Origin: Pseudisothecium myosuroides | Lineage: Eukaryota; Streptophyta; Bryopsida; Hypnales; Lembophyllaceae | Direction: 5' to 3' | Length of the DNA stretch: 64,000 nt | Assembly (NCBI GenBank): GCA_951799445.1 | Contig: OX637293.1 | Coordinates: 4,216,001-4,280,000 of the forward strand | Shown: positions 46,485 to 59,043 of the stretch, piece after piece | Layout: every line of letters begins with the position of its first letter | Position numbering within the stretch: the stretch's first letter is position 1 | The notes under the pieces: generated by a model | The model's input: the letters and a program-made list of their open reading frames with translations, nothing else | What the model was told of the DNA's origin: nothing | Database searches by the model: none | Position numbers and translations under genes: made by a program

Positions 46485-47051
46485 ATATCTTTTTGAAAAA
46501 ATAACTTGCAGGATTCATTTCTAAATGCAATTTTTACAATTTTTCAAAAAAAAAAGTAACACATGATTTAGTTTGTTTGCTAGAAAAATCTCACCATTGG
46601 GATTGGTACATTTTAATTCCATCTTAGAGATATTAATAATTTAGATTTTCCTTCTAGCTTGTACCTACTTCTATTTCATAATTTTTTAAAGAATAAAAAT
46701 TAAGTATTCTTGAATTTTTTTTTCCTAAACTCTCAACTCAATTCTTCACCATAAATATTTAAAGCTCAAAACTTTGTATTGCAAAAAGTTAAAGTTAAGA
46801 AGGTTAAAAAACAAATAATCTAGTCCTGCAATGTATTGAAAAACTTGTTTTTTTCATTTTAAATGCAGATATTTTGCAATTTGTGTGGTCAAAATTTCTA
46901 AAAAAAATTCCACACATTCTCATACTAGTTAGGTGTAAGATCCTACAGTTAGATGTGGAAAAAAAATTCAATTTTTTTATATTCTTTGCAATAGAAATGA
47001 TAGTCTCGAGTGTTTTTTGGTGGAAAAAGAACTTGGTCCTTTAGGGGTTAG
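46485..47051 (+). mobile_element. F1 element, right half only
   Basis: It follows F1 from the phrase AATAACTTGCAGGATTCATT to the right terminus GGTCCTTTAGGGG, with flank TTAG (47048-47051) instead of TTAA. The left half is absent. The left limit is approximate. Confidence 0.7.
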
Positions 47052-47396
47052 ATGAAAGTAGCAACAACCATCCAATATCATTTGTTTATTACCAATTTCA
47101 TGAAATTTGGAATAAGCAATTTATTTATATGAAGTTATTGACCTCTAAGAAAACCTAGTAAAGAGGATTGTAGCTACTAGTTAGAGTTGGTGCAAATAAA
47201 CCTAAATATAAGATCTTCATTTTTACAAGTTTCTTTATCATCCCATCTTCATAAGAACTTTTTAAAACTTTTCCAAACCTTAGACAAGAATCATGAAGCA
47301 CCAAATGACCAAGATAATCAAATCTGGGGATTTTTTTAGTAATACACCTAGTGCAAGAATTACAAATATTTCTTGATTTGAAAGGAGTGGCAGTCC

Positions 47397-48336
47397 TTAA
47401 CTCCTAAAGGACCAAGGCCTTTTTTCTGCCAAAAAACACTCAAAACTGCCATATCTATAGCAAAGAGTAAAAAAAAATTGAAAATTGTTTTTTTTTTCCA
47501 CATCTAACCGTAGGATCTTATACCTAACTAGTATGAGAGTATGTGGAAAAAATTTCAGAATTTTTGACCACTTAGATTGCAAGATATTTGCATTTAAAGT
47601 GGAAAAAACAAGTTTTTCAGCACATTGCGGGACTGGATTTATTGACTTTGAACATTTTTAACTTAAAATTTTTGCACTAAAGAGTTTTGAGCTTTTAATC
47701 TTTATAGTGGAGAATTGAGTTGAGAGTCTAGGGAAAAAAAAGAAATTCAAAAAGCCTTAATTATCATTCTTAAAAAAATTGTTAAATAAAAGTAGGTACG
47801 AGATAGAAGGAAAATCTAAAATATTCATATATTTTAGATGGAATTAAAAAGCACTAATCCCAGTGGCGAGATTGTTCTAGCAAGTAAATCAGACCATGTA
47901 AAAAAAATTTGAAAAATTGAAAAAATTACATTCAGAAATGAATCCAACAAGTTATTTTTTTCAAGAAGATGCTCTAACTGCCCGAAAATCAAGAATGTCC
48001 ATAACTTTCTCATAACAAATCCAAATGAAATGAATCAAAGCTTTCCAAATAGACAAAAATATAATCTATGAGAAAAAAATATTAAAAAGAAAATTCAAAT
48101 TTTTGTCCATTTGTTTTTTGCTGCCCGGACTGCCCCTCTTCCCCTATTTTGAGCTTATTTGGTCATAACTTTTGTTCCCGGGCACCGATTGTGAAACAAA
48201 TTATATTCCCACAAAGCTTATCATTTTTTCTATCTCCAAAAAAAGTTTCAAAAAATCAAGAGAAAATTTCAACCTACAGGTACCTGCCCAAAAACACATT
48301 TGTCCCCTGAAGAGACAACAGTCCTTTAGGGGTTAA
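47397..48336 (-). mobile_element. F1 TTAA-type element, full length
   Basis: This full copy has 932 bp between TTAA 47397-47400 and TTAA 48333-48336. It begins CTCCTAAAGGACCAAGGCC and ends AACAGTCCTTTAGGGG. It is inverted relative to 15837-16768 and has exactly the same length. It is a good reference copy for the family and is non-coding. Confidence 0.9.
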
Positions 48337-48889
48337 GTGGTCCCTCCTTCAGTTGTATCCTTGGCACATCTCTCAAGAATAGATACAAATTGCTCTTTCA
48401 AATATTTGGATGTACTTCATCCATTTTGCATAACTGACCCACTGGCACACAAAAAGGGTCTTAAACACGCTCATCCACCCACTGGATGCTGCTCTCTTAG
48501 AGGTTAAGAAACACATGCAAAAAATTCAAAAAGATTTGGGTGTGAAAGCGTTAAAAGGTTAAAGCAGCCAACAGCAGCGTTGTGCCTGCTCACACACCAA
48601 CAATTTTTGGTTCCTCGATATCATCTTCCACTCAACGCAACGCCAACTCTGACTGGAAAACAGGTACACTGATGGCTCATTCTGAAAGCAAGGCTGGTAA
48701 GCTCACTAAGTTCATGAGCCATCACATTTACATCAAAGCAAGCTCACTCACCTTGATAACTTGCGAAGGACAAGCAACAAACCGTTGAACCTTGCAAACA
48801 CCCATCAGTCATTCAGTCCCAAGGAGTCAGAAACTTCGTACCAATTGTACAAAGCCCAATGATGCAACCATAAATATCACGAGATACAG
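48337..48889. other. Unrecognised DNA downstream of the DUF1005 gene
   Basis: No gene is recognised. Composition becomes more balanced from about 48550, consistent with gene-flanking DNA. The plus-strand frame 48582-48788 shows no family match. Confidence 0.3.
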
Positions 48890-49255
48890 TAAAACCGTGA
48901 GTACACAATTGATGAGACCCAAGTCACCCAACTAAGATATGTAATGAAATACTCGGCCTTATCGTTACCTTTTGTGTATAACAACACAAGGCGGCCTACA
49001 TGTTAACAACTGTGAAAGTATTCAGAGCAAGTATGCGACTGATGAGAAACAGTTACGTAATGAAAAGTATTCCTTTGGGCTTATATGTGTATAGTACAGG
49101 AAGGGTACGTATATAATTGCCTACATGTAAACAACCGTGAAAATCTTTCAGAGGAAGTATGGAATTGATGAGACCCAACAATGTAATGAAACACCGAGTC
49201 TTTCTGTTAACATTTGTGTATAATACAAGAAGGCCTAAGCATATGTAAACCACCA
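48890..49255. repeat. Tandem array of three units, period about 126-130 bp
   Basis: The phrase ATTGATGAGACCCAA starts at 48908 and 49164, with a variant (CTGATGAGAAACA) at 49038. Each is followed in step by GTAATGAAA, TTTGTGTATAA-like and CCTACATGT-AACAAC blocks. Three units of about 126-130 bp are visible. The array lies just beyond the 3' end of the DUF1005 gene and may overlap its 3' untranslated region. Confidence 0.75.
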
Positions 49256-49454
49256 TATGTTACAGCGCAAAGGGTCCAGTACTACGCCACCCTTGCTTGC
49301 GTGCCTAGAATTACAGTTAAGTACAGTGATCAGACCCGATGGACCCGTCTCTCCAAGCAAACAAAAAAGCGTCCTCCTGCAACCCCAGCCAGGGCAAGGA
49401 GTAGATCATCATCTCTAAAAGTAGCTATCAAAAATGGGTTTTGTAATCCGCATC

Positions 49455-51153
49455 TCAGGAAGAAGAGGACAGCACCTCTCCCAGCTCCTTCCGTAGCCTG
49501 CGCCTGAAGGGCTGGCACGCATCAACACTCAGATCCACCGCCGCTGCGAGTGCTATAAAAACAGCCACATCTTCCACACAGCTGACATGACGCATCGCCA
49601 CTTGCACCAACGGTTTACTCGAGTCTCGATCCCCTCGCACTCCACAGCTCATGACGAAGTCTCCCACTCCTTGTAAGCCCATGTTGAAGGAAAGCTCTCC
49701 ACTGCTTCTGGGACTGGGACTGGGACTGGGAGTGCTTCTTCGGGGACTGTCCACGGGCGAGACTCCCTCTTGCTTGAACTTCCGCACATCAATGGTGAAC
49801 TCGCCGCCTTTTTTAGCAGAAAACAAAGTCTCAGACGAGAGGACTCCACTTCCAACGCCTGTCATGGCGCCCCCTTCTGAGCTGAGCTGGAAACGGGAGC
49901 CCACGCCCTTGCCGTTCTTCTCTCGCCAAGCCTCCAAGCGACCCCAGGGCCGCCAACTGCCGGGAGAGTCGGGGCGAAGAATCAACCAAGCGCCTGGATT
50001 GGAACGGGCTACGTAATCAGAGCCTGCTGAAGGCACAAAAGGGGTGACCATGGAAGCTGCTGCAACAGGAGAACCTGACAAGTCATGCACCATGACTAGC
50101 CAGCCTTTTCTCTCCTTTCGCTTCTCCCGACCTTCTAATGAAGCACTGCTCGAGGAAATGTCATGAGCTCCAACTCTGAAACGACGAAATGCAAACAGTC
50201 AGTTACAACATTGCAAGTACTGTGAAAACAGCATTTGAAAGTAAGGACATGCGTTCAGGGCAAGAAACACGTCAAGGACCATTCAGAAAACACTGCAACG
50301 TCGAGTCAGTCACAAGAACATCATAACAAGTTCGTGAATAAGCATTTGATAATAAAGACACGCGCTCAGAGTAATAACGCACGACAAGGAACACTGCGAA
50401 AGCACTGCAACGTCGAAATGCAAAGAGTCCGTCACAGGAACAGCATTGCAAGCTCGTGAATACGCGTTTGATAGTATGAGCTTCCAAAGACATACGATCA
50501 GGGTACTGGAACATGGCATGAGACAGTACTACATCCTTAGGGGAGAAGAATACTGACCGGCAACGCGATAACTTGTCGCGGCTGAATTTGCAGCTGAAAA
50601 TAGACTGTTTGTTTTTGCTTGAAACTTGGATGATCTGAGGACTCAATGCCGTCACCTTCTCAAACTGGAACATATACCTGGGGTCCGCTTCAACTTTGAC
50701 TTCGACGTGAAGCTCGGCTCCGGCGCCAGGTTTCCCCTCGTCGGCCTTGGCGTCTCCAATGCACGTCCAGCCACTGTAAAGCACGGCGGGTTTGCCTTCA
50801 GCCCAATCAAGCCCCACAGGAAGGCGAAATGTGCCCAGCTTCTGTTTTCCAAGGTACACTGTCACTTTGAGACACGGCGACTTCCGACGCATCCACGACG
50901 GTAGGAGCAGCTTCTCCAGCGCGGGCTCGTCCAGGTAGAAGCTAGCTGCAGTGTTGTTCGCGTCCGGCACTCTGGCTGTCGTCGGCGCAACTAACGAAAT
51001 TGGAACCGTTTCTTTCGGGAAGTTCGGTAAACTGATCTCACAGGTGCACGGAGAGGCTGCAGCGTGCACACCTCCACGAGAGGCTTTCGATGACACAGGG
51101 ATACGGAGACCAAGACCACAGACAGCCACTCGAACAAACGGGCGGGGCTCCAT
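49455..51153 (-). CDS. DUF1005 family protein, two exons
   Basis: This family is plant-specific and its biochemical role is unknown. Exon 1 is 51153-50558 and exon 2 is 50175-49455 (stop TGA), joined by a GT-AG intron (GTCAGT...GTTTCAG) with phases in agreement. They give 438 residues, the usual family length. Family landmarks in order are MEPRPFVRVAVCGL, SPCTCEISLPNFP (about residues 35-47), SGWTCIGDA, ADPRYMFQFEKV, FSCKFSRDK, RKGWLVMVHDLSGSPVAAAS, NPGAWLILRP, SWRPWGRLEAWRE and, near the C-terminus, VEDVAVFIALAAAVDLSVDA. The reading frame is intact. The intron holds a tandem repeat. Before LSFNMGLQG lies a Ser/Pro-rich stretch. Domain identity is confident; function is not known. Confidence 0.95.
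50190..50545. repeat. Tandem repeat in the DUF1005 intron
   Basis: About three units of 111-122 bp fill most of the 382-bp intron. The word GCATTTGA occurs at 50231 and 50342, and GCGTTTGA at 50464. CACTGCAACGTCGA occurs at about 50290 and 50404. The units have diverged but are clearly homologous. Splice sites lie outside the array. Confidence 0.75.
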
Positions 51154-52217
51154 CGCGTCCTACCAAAACGCCAATCCTCTGCCTTCACGTCATAAGCTCT
51201 AATCCCGTGGGAAAAAAACTAAAGCTCGATTGATTATTCGACACCCAGTCCGTGTTGCAGGAAGTACACAACAACTGCTAACGATCGCATAACACATGCT
51301 TCCCTCTCTGTAACCTCCGTATCACGAACACCCCGTCCCCTTCCATTACAAACCGCATTGGGTTTTCTTTTTCACAGCACTCACGTCTCTCCAAGGGAAG
51401 ACTCACACCCACAAAACCATGCACCCCCTCCTTCACAATCAGCTGGACAACATTCCCCAGTCACACAATGCAAATACTCCTGGCGTTCAAACGACACCCT
51501 GCGAAACTCACAGAACGAGAACCCAAGCTCCTCTCCCTCCCACACATTCACTCACTCCCCTGCGTCGTCATCACAGCAACAGCAACCTGCTTGCTGGTAA
51601 TCAATACCCCAAAGAAGACAGCTTCAAGGCGCCCCTGTCACCGCTCTGACATTGTACCGACGCTAACAATTGCATCCCCTCTGACACCCTTCAGATCGCT
51701 CGTTGCCGTACACTGCCAAACCCAGGACAACAAGCACTCACACATCCCTTCTCCAAACTCTTTCAACACAAGCCTCCAAACGCACACAATCAACGATCAA
51801 ACTCACATTCGAGCGAATTTCGTTCCAACCCAGACTCTCACAATTGTGTGCGCCCATGAGCTCCGCCCAAGATGCTAGCTTAGTGATCGCAACTCGGAAG
51901 ATGACATCCCCGAATGACGAAGACGCAACCCTAAATAAGAAGGAATCTCTCCCGAAATGAGATGAGAAGGAGGAAGCAACTATTATCTTTCAGTTCCAAC
52001 TGCTGCAAAGCTGGCAATGCAGCGAACGCCTGCCTGCCTGCAATGCGATGACCAGGCTCAGTGAAGGCCCGAAATCACGGAGGGGGACAGCAGAGCACAG
52101 CAGGGCAGATTGAGGTGGGGTGCAAGCACAGCGAGCTAGCAGCACAACAACCAGCAGAGCGGGGCGACCAGGCAACTGGGAAAGACAAAGCCTCTGCAGA
52201 GACAGCTCATGCCCAGC
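51154..52217 (-). promoter_or_regulatory. Probable promoter and 5' leader of the DUF1005 gene
   Basis: Non-repetitive, relatively C-rich DNA lies directly upstream of the start codon. The overlapping plus-strand frames (51358-51960) are proline- and threonine-rich from composition and have no family match. Its role is inferred from position only; no transcription start could be placed. Confidence 0.4.
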
Positions 52218-52720
52218 TGCCACGATGAATGGATGGATGATAAAATGAATGGATGAATAAATGGACGGACGGACGGGTGCATGAACTGAAAGGCTGGACG
52301 GATGGATGAATAAACGGACGGACGGAGGTGGGTGGGTGCATGAACAGAAACTAAAGGCTGGACGGATGGATGGACGGGAAATTGGAAGTGTGGATGAATG
52401 TGTGTATGGACGAATGGATTTACGGGAGGATGGAACTGTGGATGAATGTGTGTATGGACGAATGGATTTACGAGAGGATGGAACTGTGGATGAATGCATG
52501 GATGGACGGATGGATGGACGGGACGATGAAGTGTGGATGAATGTATCGACCAATGGATGGACGGGAAGGTGGAAATGTGGATGAATGGATGGACGGATGG
52601 ATGAGTGGGAGAATCGAAGAGTGGATGAATGTGTGGACGGATTGACGGACGGACGGATGGTGCATGGATGAATGTATGGACGGATGGATCCCGTGGGTGG
52701 ATGAATATGTGTTTTCTGTT
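52218..52720. repeat. GATG-type minisatellite
   Basis: About 500 bp are built from ATGGATGG, GACGGACGG and GGATGAATG words, with longer repeated blocks such as GATGAATGTGTGTATGGACG (twice, near 52394 and 52441) and GGATGGAACTGTG. Minus-strand translations give long His/Pro/Ser-rich frames (51990-52553 and 52136-52945) that are artefacts of the repeat. Confidence 0.9.
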
Positions 52721-53100
52721 CGTTGGGGGATCTTCAGTGTCCGACGGGGTGGGCCTTTCAGTCCAGCTGTAACGAATACACCGCTTGCTTTGTGCAGTTG
52801 GTAGCAGGCGTTTGCAGGCCCTCCGTTGCACCGGGTCCGCCCGGGACAAGCAGGGTGGGGTAGGCGGGTAGAGGTTCCGGGGCCGGGGCCGGCTGGTTCC
52901 TTCTGCGGGCTGCGGAATCATTGGCCTACCCATCTTCATAATCAATGGTTCTCGCCAGAGCCTTGCTGCAGTTCGGATGATTTTATTTTTTATTTTTTAT
53001 TTTTTTTTGAACAAATGGAACGAACCATTGCATAAAAAAAAAAAAAATTCGGATGATTTTGATTGGAGGGAATGAGGAAGTGTTAGAGATTGTGATTCTC
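52721..53100. other. GC-rich stretch and homopolymer runs
   Basis: A GC-rich segment (about 52740-52900) includes GGGGCCGGGGCCGGC. A T-rich run (52981-53010) and an A run (about 53030-53047) follow. No gene is recognised. Confidence 0.35.
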
Positions 53101-56100
53101 TCAAAATTCTACGCACTTTTTGTTAATACTCTGAGGCTGGAGGAACATGGACTTGGTCGTGGCTAGAATGTCTCGCTGCTGAAGATGATGAGCAAAGACA
53201 TGAATTGGAATGGAAATGGGAATTGGAACCAGAATCGGAAATGAACTTTCATGTTTTGCGGATACATAATTGCCTTCACTAAGATTGGGAATGAGTGCTT
53301 TCATGTCTACGAGTAGGGAGAAATTGAATTTTAGGAGTAGCTATTCTTGTTGTTGTCAAACTAGAAGCAACCAAAAAATTCTAAAGTAATAACTACACCT
53401 AAAATCATAAGAATAAGCTCTTTGGCATGACCAATATGTTTTGGAAAATGAACAACATTTTTTGTATATTGGTGAAGAACTATGAATCAAAATGCAAGTG
53501 GTTCCATAATTTTTGGATGCATTGTGAATTAGTTACAAATTTTCAAAGATGCAAGGTGTAGGGTGCTAAAAGTATTATACAGGTGATGCCAAACTCCATT
53601 TGATGCACATGAAGAAATGACACTAGTAGTATCATCCCATGTCATAGAGAAGAAGTGAAAACAACAGAAAAGGTATCCAAAATCGACCACTTGTTAGGTT
53701 GCCACTTCCACAATATTATAAATAGAACTGCACACTATTCAAAATGGGACCCAATTCCACCTTACACTTATCCTTGTAATGTGCACCATTTTGGGTATCC
53801 TCTGTATTTCATTTTTTTTTTCAAAAATAGGGGGCAATTTTGAAGAGTGGTCCATTTTAAATATAGTTATTTAAGTTTAATAGAATTAATTGTTCACGAA
53901 ATCCAGTTTGAAATAAGAGGGTCAAAGGAAGGTTTAACTTAGAATAATACTAAAGAAATACAATGCCAAACTCCATTAGACCCTAAATTTGGTGCTTCAA
54001 AAAGTTTCATCTTGTATTTTTCACAAACTCTCTCTCCTACTTCCTCATTGCACACACTATATGATTAAATCTAGTGTTGAAAATACAAAAAAAATTAAAT
54101 TGGAAACTAGTCTCATCTACTTTTCACAAATTGTGGTCGAACATTATGCACTCCAATTGTTACGATTTGAACATACAATTTATTGTAGAGTTTAATGTAA
54201 AAAATTGGAATTAATTCTTTTTTTTCTCATCTATTGATTTTGGCCAATTTCTTTAATATGAAAGTTTGCCCTAACGAAGGCCACTACTACATTGATTTGT
54301 CTTGTTTTTATCTTCACTTACTACATTAATTTGTCCTATTAATTTGTAACAATGCAAAATTAGTGTCATTGCAAATTTTTATTTTTGTGAAAATTGTTGC
54401 AATATAATAATATGTCAACTTACAATAAATTATATATTCTACCAATATTGAGACTTTGGTAGTTTAATGTCAAACACTCGCATCCACTAATATGACAAAT
54501 TAGTGAAGATTCAATCTAAGTTCATTTTACAAGAGTTCATTTTATTACATCAATTAGGAAGCTAGTGAGATGGTTTGTTGTGCTCCCTTTTTATAGCTTG
54601 TAGGGTGTTTGCATGGTTGAGTGGACCAAATGTGGCGGGAGTCCATATCCATATAACTCACTACAAGGCTAGTCAGAAAAAATTTGCATAAGGAAAATGA
54701 ACACAATAATCCAAAAAAAGACACAAGCTGGTATAGAATAAGCAATGTAGAGGATCCTTTTAGAACCCTACAATGTGTCCTACCGAAAATGCCTAAAGAC
54801 ATCATCCACTCATTCTGATGCCCTAAATCTTGAAAATGCCAATGGTGTCATATATATCCAATTGTCAATATTGATTTGAAGCCCATCTGCAATTTCTAGC
54901 AACATTTACGATTCCAATTTATTTTTTGGGAAAACACAATGTTTTGACCCTTCCATGGACTTTTCAAAATATGATTCAATTCAGCCCCTTTAAAAGTCCA
55001 TAACTACTATTTTAAGATCAATATCAAGTAAAACAATATAATTTCTATGTGCCTCAATCTACACTACAACACATAATGAGTCACTAATACAATAACAAGA
55101 ATGTTCTCTTCATTAAAAAGACTCTTATAAAATGCTATATGGAGTTTTCTAAATCCAATTTGCAACTTTAAAAGTCCATGGCTCTTTATCTAAAAAAGAA
55201 ACCTTCTAAATATGGAGTGAAAATTAAAAAATCAAAATTTTGGGGTCAAATTTCAGTCAATTAGATCTCAATCAATAAAAATCCAAAATTCATGAAACTT
55301 GTAACATGTGATTCTAGTCAAGATGTACATTCTTCCTGTAAAAAGAAATGGGACATTTTGACTTCTCACAAAAAGTTTTTTTTTCCATAGAAATTTCATT
55401 CAATTAATAATAGGTCTAAATATAGTCCATTTAAAGTGAAATTACACATGAGGGTATAATTCCTTTTTTACAACAACATGTCTTAATTTCACTTCATAAT
55501 TCCAATTTCTCAATTTTTGAGAGCGATTTTTGGGGTGGCCAACTACTTTTGGGAGTCACTGTAGGATTTGGTGTTTAAAATCAAGTATATCCATAGAAGC
55601 TCGATAGATGGAATTTGAAGCCCTTGAAGGTCAAGTGCACATCATCAATTCTTTCATTGATTTGCATGTTTAGAATTTAGAATTATTAATTAGTTCTTCT
55701 GAGCATATAAAAAGTTCTAAAGCCAGTTTAGAATGTACATTTCAATTGCAAATGCGTATTGGAAACTCTTGATTTGTGCAGCATTGCTTAATATTTGCAC
55801 AGTGAAGACCAGTAGAAGATTTAGATTTCAATCATGATACAAAAAATCTTCCCTTCAAACAAATCTAAATCTTCAAAGCATTCTTTTTCTTTTGTAAAGT
55901 ATAAGTAATGTTCTAATACATCAATATATTATCATTTGCAAGTTTAGATAAATACTCTTAACTAAGGGCATTTTTGACATTAAAGAAAATTTAACTAAGA
56001 GCATTAGGCCAATTTTTCTTAGTTACTGTTTTAATGGCAAGAACAACTCATCCAATTTCAAAACTTGGATAAATCGGCTTAGCTAATATTTTTCAAATAA

Positions 56101-57531
56101 AAGATATTACTTCTTGTATACCATCATAGAGATAATCTACAACCAAACTATTCATACAAATGCTCTACGCCTTGTTTCCCATAATAAGATCTAAGAAGGT
56201 TTGAAGTCTACCAACACAAAATACCATTCACCAAAAAATAGGGTATTCAATCATAATTAATTTATATCTCACTCAAGTTCCAATTCTCAATATTCATAGC
56301 TTTCTTCTTGATACTATACTTCCATACTTAACTAATGAACTAAAAAACATTGATTAAGATACAAAATTATTTTTCAAGCAAGGACAATATCAAGAACATT
56401 TTTGGAACAATTTTTCAAAAATTGCCGTAAAGGATCTGAACAAATTGGAAAGCACGCAAATATAGATCCAATAGAATGTAAAGTTCATATTTTCCTAATG
56501 AAAATTAGCAAGATGATAGATGGAGCTTTAACTAAAATCAATATGACATACTTAATAGGCACCTAGACCGAATTCCAATTACATGTGTGATGTGTGAGCA
56601 ACGACACCCAAATGTTGTATGTTGTCATTGGTGCAACATTAGGCACAATTAAGAAATATATATACAAAAAAAATTCATCATTCACTGTGCATCACTAATG
56701 CCTCAAATTATATTAGTTGCCCACAGTTTCAATTGATTGTACATGTCTTCGTTTGTATTCAAGTTTGTGAAAAAATTCCCGTGGAAAAAATGATGGTATT
56801 TGACTAGTGACATCATAATATTTATTATGTTCAATACCACCTTAAAGCAAGTAGGTTGAATTTGCTCTATGAATGCATGCTACTAATACAAGAATATTGT
56901 TTGAATTTCTATAGTAGCATTCTCAACTCCTTTGTTATAGATGATGTTCAAGCATATATCAACTTCCTCTAATAAATCTCTTTAGTACCCACATATTTTA
57001 AAAACAAATCTCTCTCTCTCTAGTAAAATTCCATTGTCATTATGACTTTGAAGACAAGTGCCCAATAATTTTGAAAATTATAATTAACTTAGTAGACAAT
57101 ATTTTTTGATCAAAAACAAAATTGAATTTCAAGTAAATTTTCCATTGAATTGAAGAATGTCAATTTTAATTTTGAAAATACTTTTGCAAATACTTTATTT
57201 TATATGATTTTATAATTTGAAACATTGTCAAAAATTGAATTCAAAAAAGATCTTCATATATCATTTTCTAAGAAATAACCTAGCTTCTTGCATTCCCTAT
57301 ATCTTTATTTTTACAACTTATCATCAATAATGACAATAGAATAAATGATTGCCTTACTTGTATATATAGATCTAATTTTAAAAAATCTTAATTTATTTTA
57401 TTATAGCCATTCTTGAAGCTCAAAACCTTTCACTCACATGTTGTAATTACATTAAATTTGTATTTTCATTAGACAACATTATATTAATCAAACCTTCCCA
57501 AAGTAATTTACAAACAAATATATAACCCCTA
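53101..57531. other. AT-rich DNA, no gene recognised
   Basis: Over about 4.4 kb I find no coding frame with family similarity, no clear tandem array and no familiar transposon end. Short CT runs (CTCTCTCTCT near 57010) are present. It may be old, decayed transposon DNA. Confidence 0.4.
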
Positions 57532-58131
57532 AATAATTTTGACTATGTTTTCACCAAAAAAGCTTCAAAATTGCCATTTGTAGTACAAGTACCAAATTTT
57601 AGAAAAAAAACATTTTTAGACATGTGTAACCATAGGATCTTGTAGAACGCTGGTTTGAGAAGATTTGGAATTTTTTTTTAAATTCTATTATCTACTTGAT
57701 TATCTAGATTACAAGATATTAGCGTTTGAATTGACAAAAATCCTTTTGCAGCCCTATGAAAAACAAGAAAGATGCACTTCATAAAGTCACATATGTATGA
57801 ACAATGTCCAAAATGGTGGAGCTTCTTTGAATTAATTCTTCAAAGCAAGTTGGCTACATACTTGAAACATTTTAGATCATCTGGAATTGTACAACATATA
57901 AGAAAAAAATAGTAAGTAGAAAAAAATAGAAAATGATTTGAAGTACTAAATTGTTAAGAAATTAAATTATGGAATTGAAAAATGCCAATCCCAATGGTTG
58001 TAATGTTGTAAACTTATAATAAATAATCTACATCCTATGATTTCATTTTTTTTTCAAAGAATATTGAAAATTGATTTAAGTAAAGGACTTCAAAGTTTAT
58101 TTTAGAGTTGAGAATCCATAACTGCCCACAA

Positions 58132-58416
58132 CATTAGAGGATTTTTGAGGCCTTTAAAAGACCGTGAATTCTCGATGAGTTTTTGGACTGTGGGAATTGA
58201 TGAAACTTCAATACATCAGCACTCTGATGTGGTCAAGACTACCACGTCAGATAATGATATTTAATTAATATTTAATTATTTTTAAATATTTTAAATTTTA
58301 TGATAATTTTATAATAACTTTTTTTTTATAAACTTATTCTAACAGCAGTGCGCTTGTTCACAATAAGGGGAACAACCCTGCAACAATCTTCTCCGGGCCT
58401 CAAAAAACCTCTAATG
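58132..58416 (+). mobile_element. M2 MITE inside F2
   Basis: This 285-bp element has ends CATTAGAGGATTTTTGAGG and CCTCAAAAAACCTCTAATG. It contains GGACTGTGGGAATT and CTACCACGTCAGA. The host reads CCCACAA before it and CCTAGAAC after it. The F2 relatives read GCAAACTA-like DNA at this point, so the junction is clean apart from one or two changed bases. Confidence 0.82.
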
Positions 58417-58527
58417 CCTAGAACTCCTTGTAATGTTCATCTCATTGATCAAAATGGGATGATTCAAAGCTTTCCACTTATTTATAAATCTAAGAATCCA
58501 ATTTCAATTTTTTGTTTGTGAAAAAAG

Positions 58528-58810
58528 CATTAGATGTTTTTGGAGGGGCTGAAAGGGTCGTTTCAGCCCTGTTCACTTGTTGAAATGAATAGTGCTGTTG
58601 TTAGAATATTTAAATAAAACTAAAAGAATTAAAAAGTTAAAAATATGTATATTGTTAAAAAATGTTAAAAAAATATTAAAAAATAATTAAATATTAATAT
58701 CTGATGTGGCAGTAGTTTTGCTACATTAGATTGCACCAGATTGCAATTCCCGCAGACCGGGAACTCAAGGGAACTCACAGCCCTTTAGACTCCAAAAATC
58801 CCATCTAATG
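58528..58810 (-). mobile_element. M2 MITE inside F2
   Basis: This 283-bp element has ends CATTAGATGTTTTTGGAGG and CCCATCTAATG. The host reads AAAAAAG before it and TGATTTTTAAAG after it. The F2 copy at 62645-63579 has these joined (complement of CTTTAAAAATCACTTTTTT), so no host bases were added. Confidence 0.87.
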
Positions 58811-59043
58811 TGATTTTTAAAGAATTTTTTGAGTTGCCCGCTGAGCAATTGAATATACATATCATACAATAACTTTTTAACCACAAATTCAAAAGTTATG
58901 AAACTTGTTAAGCTGTAAAGCTACTCCTCGAGCACATGTTGTGTGAAATTTTTAAAGAAAAAAAAATTCCGTTTGTAATCGCTATGTTGCCAAAAATTGC
59001 TATGTTGCCAAAACCCCCCAGTGTTTGGGCATTTAGAGGTTAA

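Larger units (their letters stand above)
57532..59043 (-). mobile_element. F2 TTAA-type element carrying two M2 insertions
   Basis: It is inverted relative to 4033-4957. It begins CCCCTAAATAATTTTGAC at 57536 (left flank ATAA, one base off TTAA) and ends GGGCATTTAGAGG before TTAA 59040-59043. Two M2 elements (58132-58416 and 58528-58810) lie inside, which accounts for most of its excess length over about 930 bp. Confidence 0.82.

Noticed and set aside
50272..50557. Extension of the first DUF1005 reading frame to 293 codons
   Set aside because: The extension runs past the donor site into the repetitive intron. The family similarity resumes in the second exon after splicing.
51990..52945. Long minus-strand frames of 187 and 269 codons
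   Set aside because: They translate the GATG-type minisatellite into His/Pro/Ser-rich repeats and overlap in different frames; not genes.
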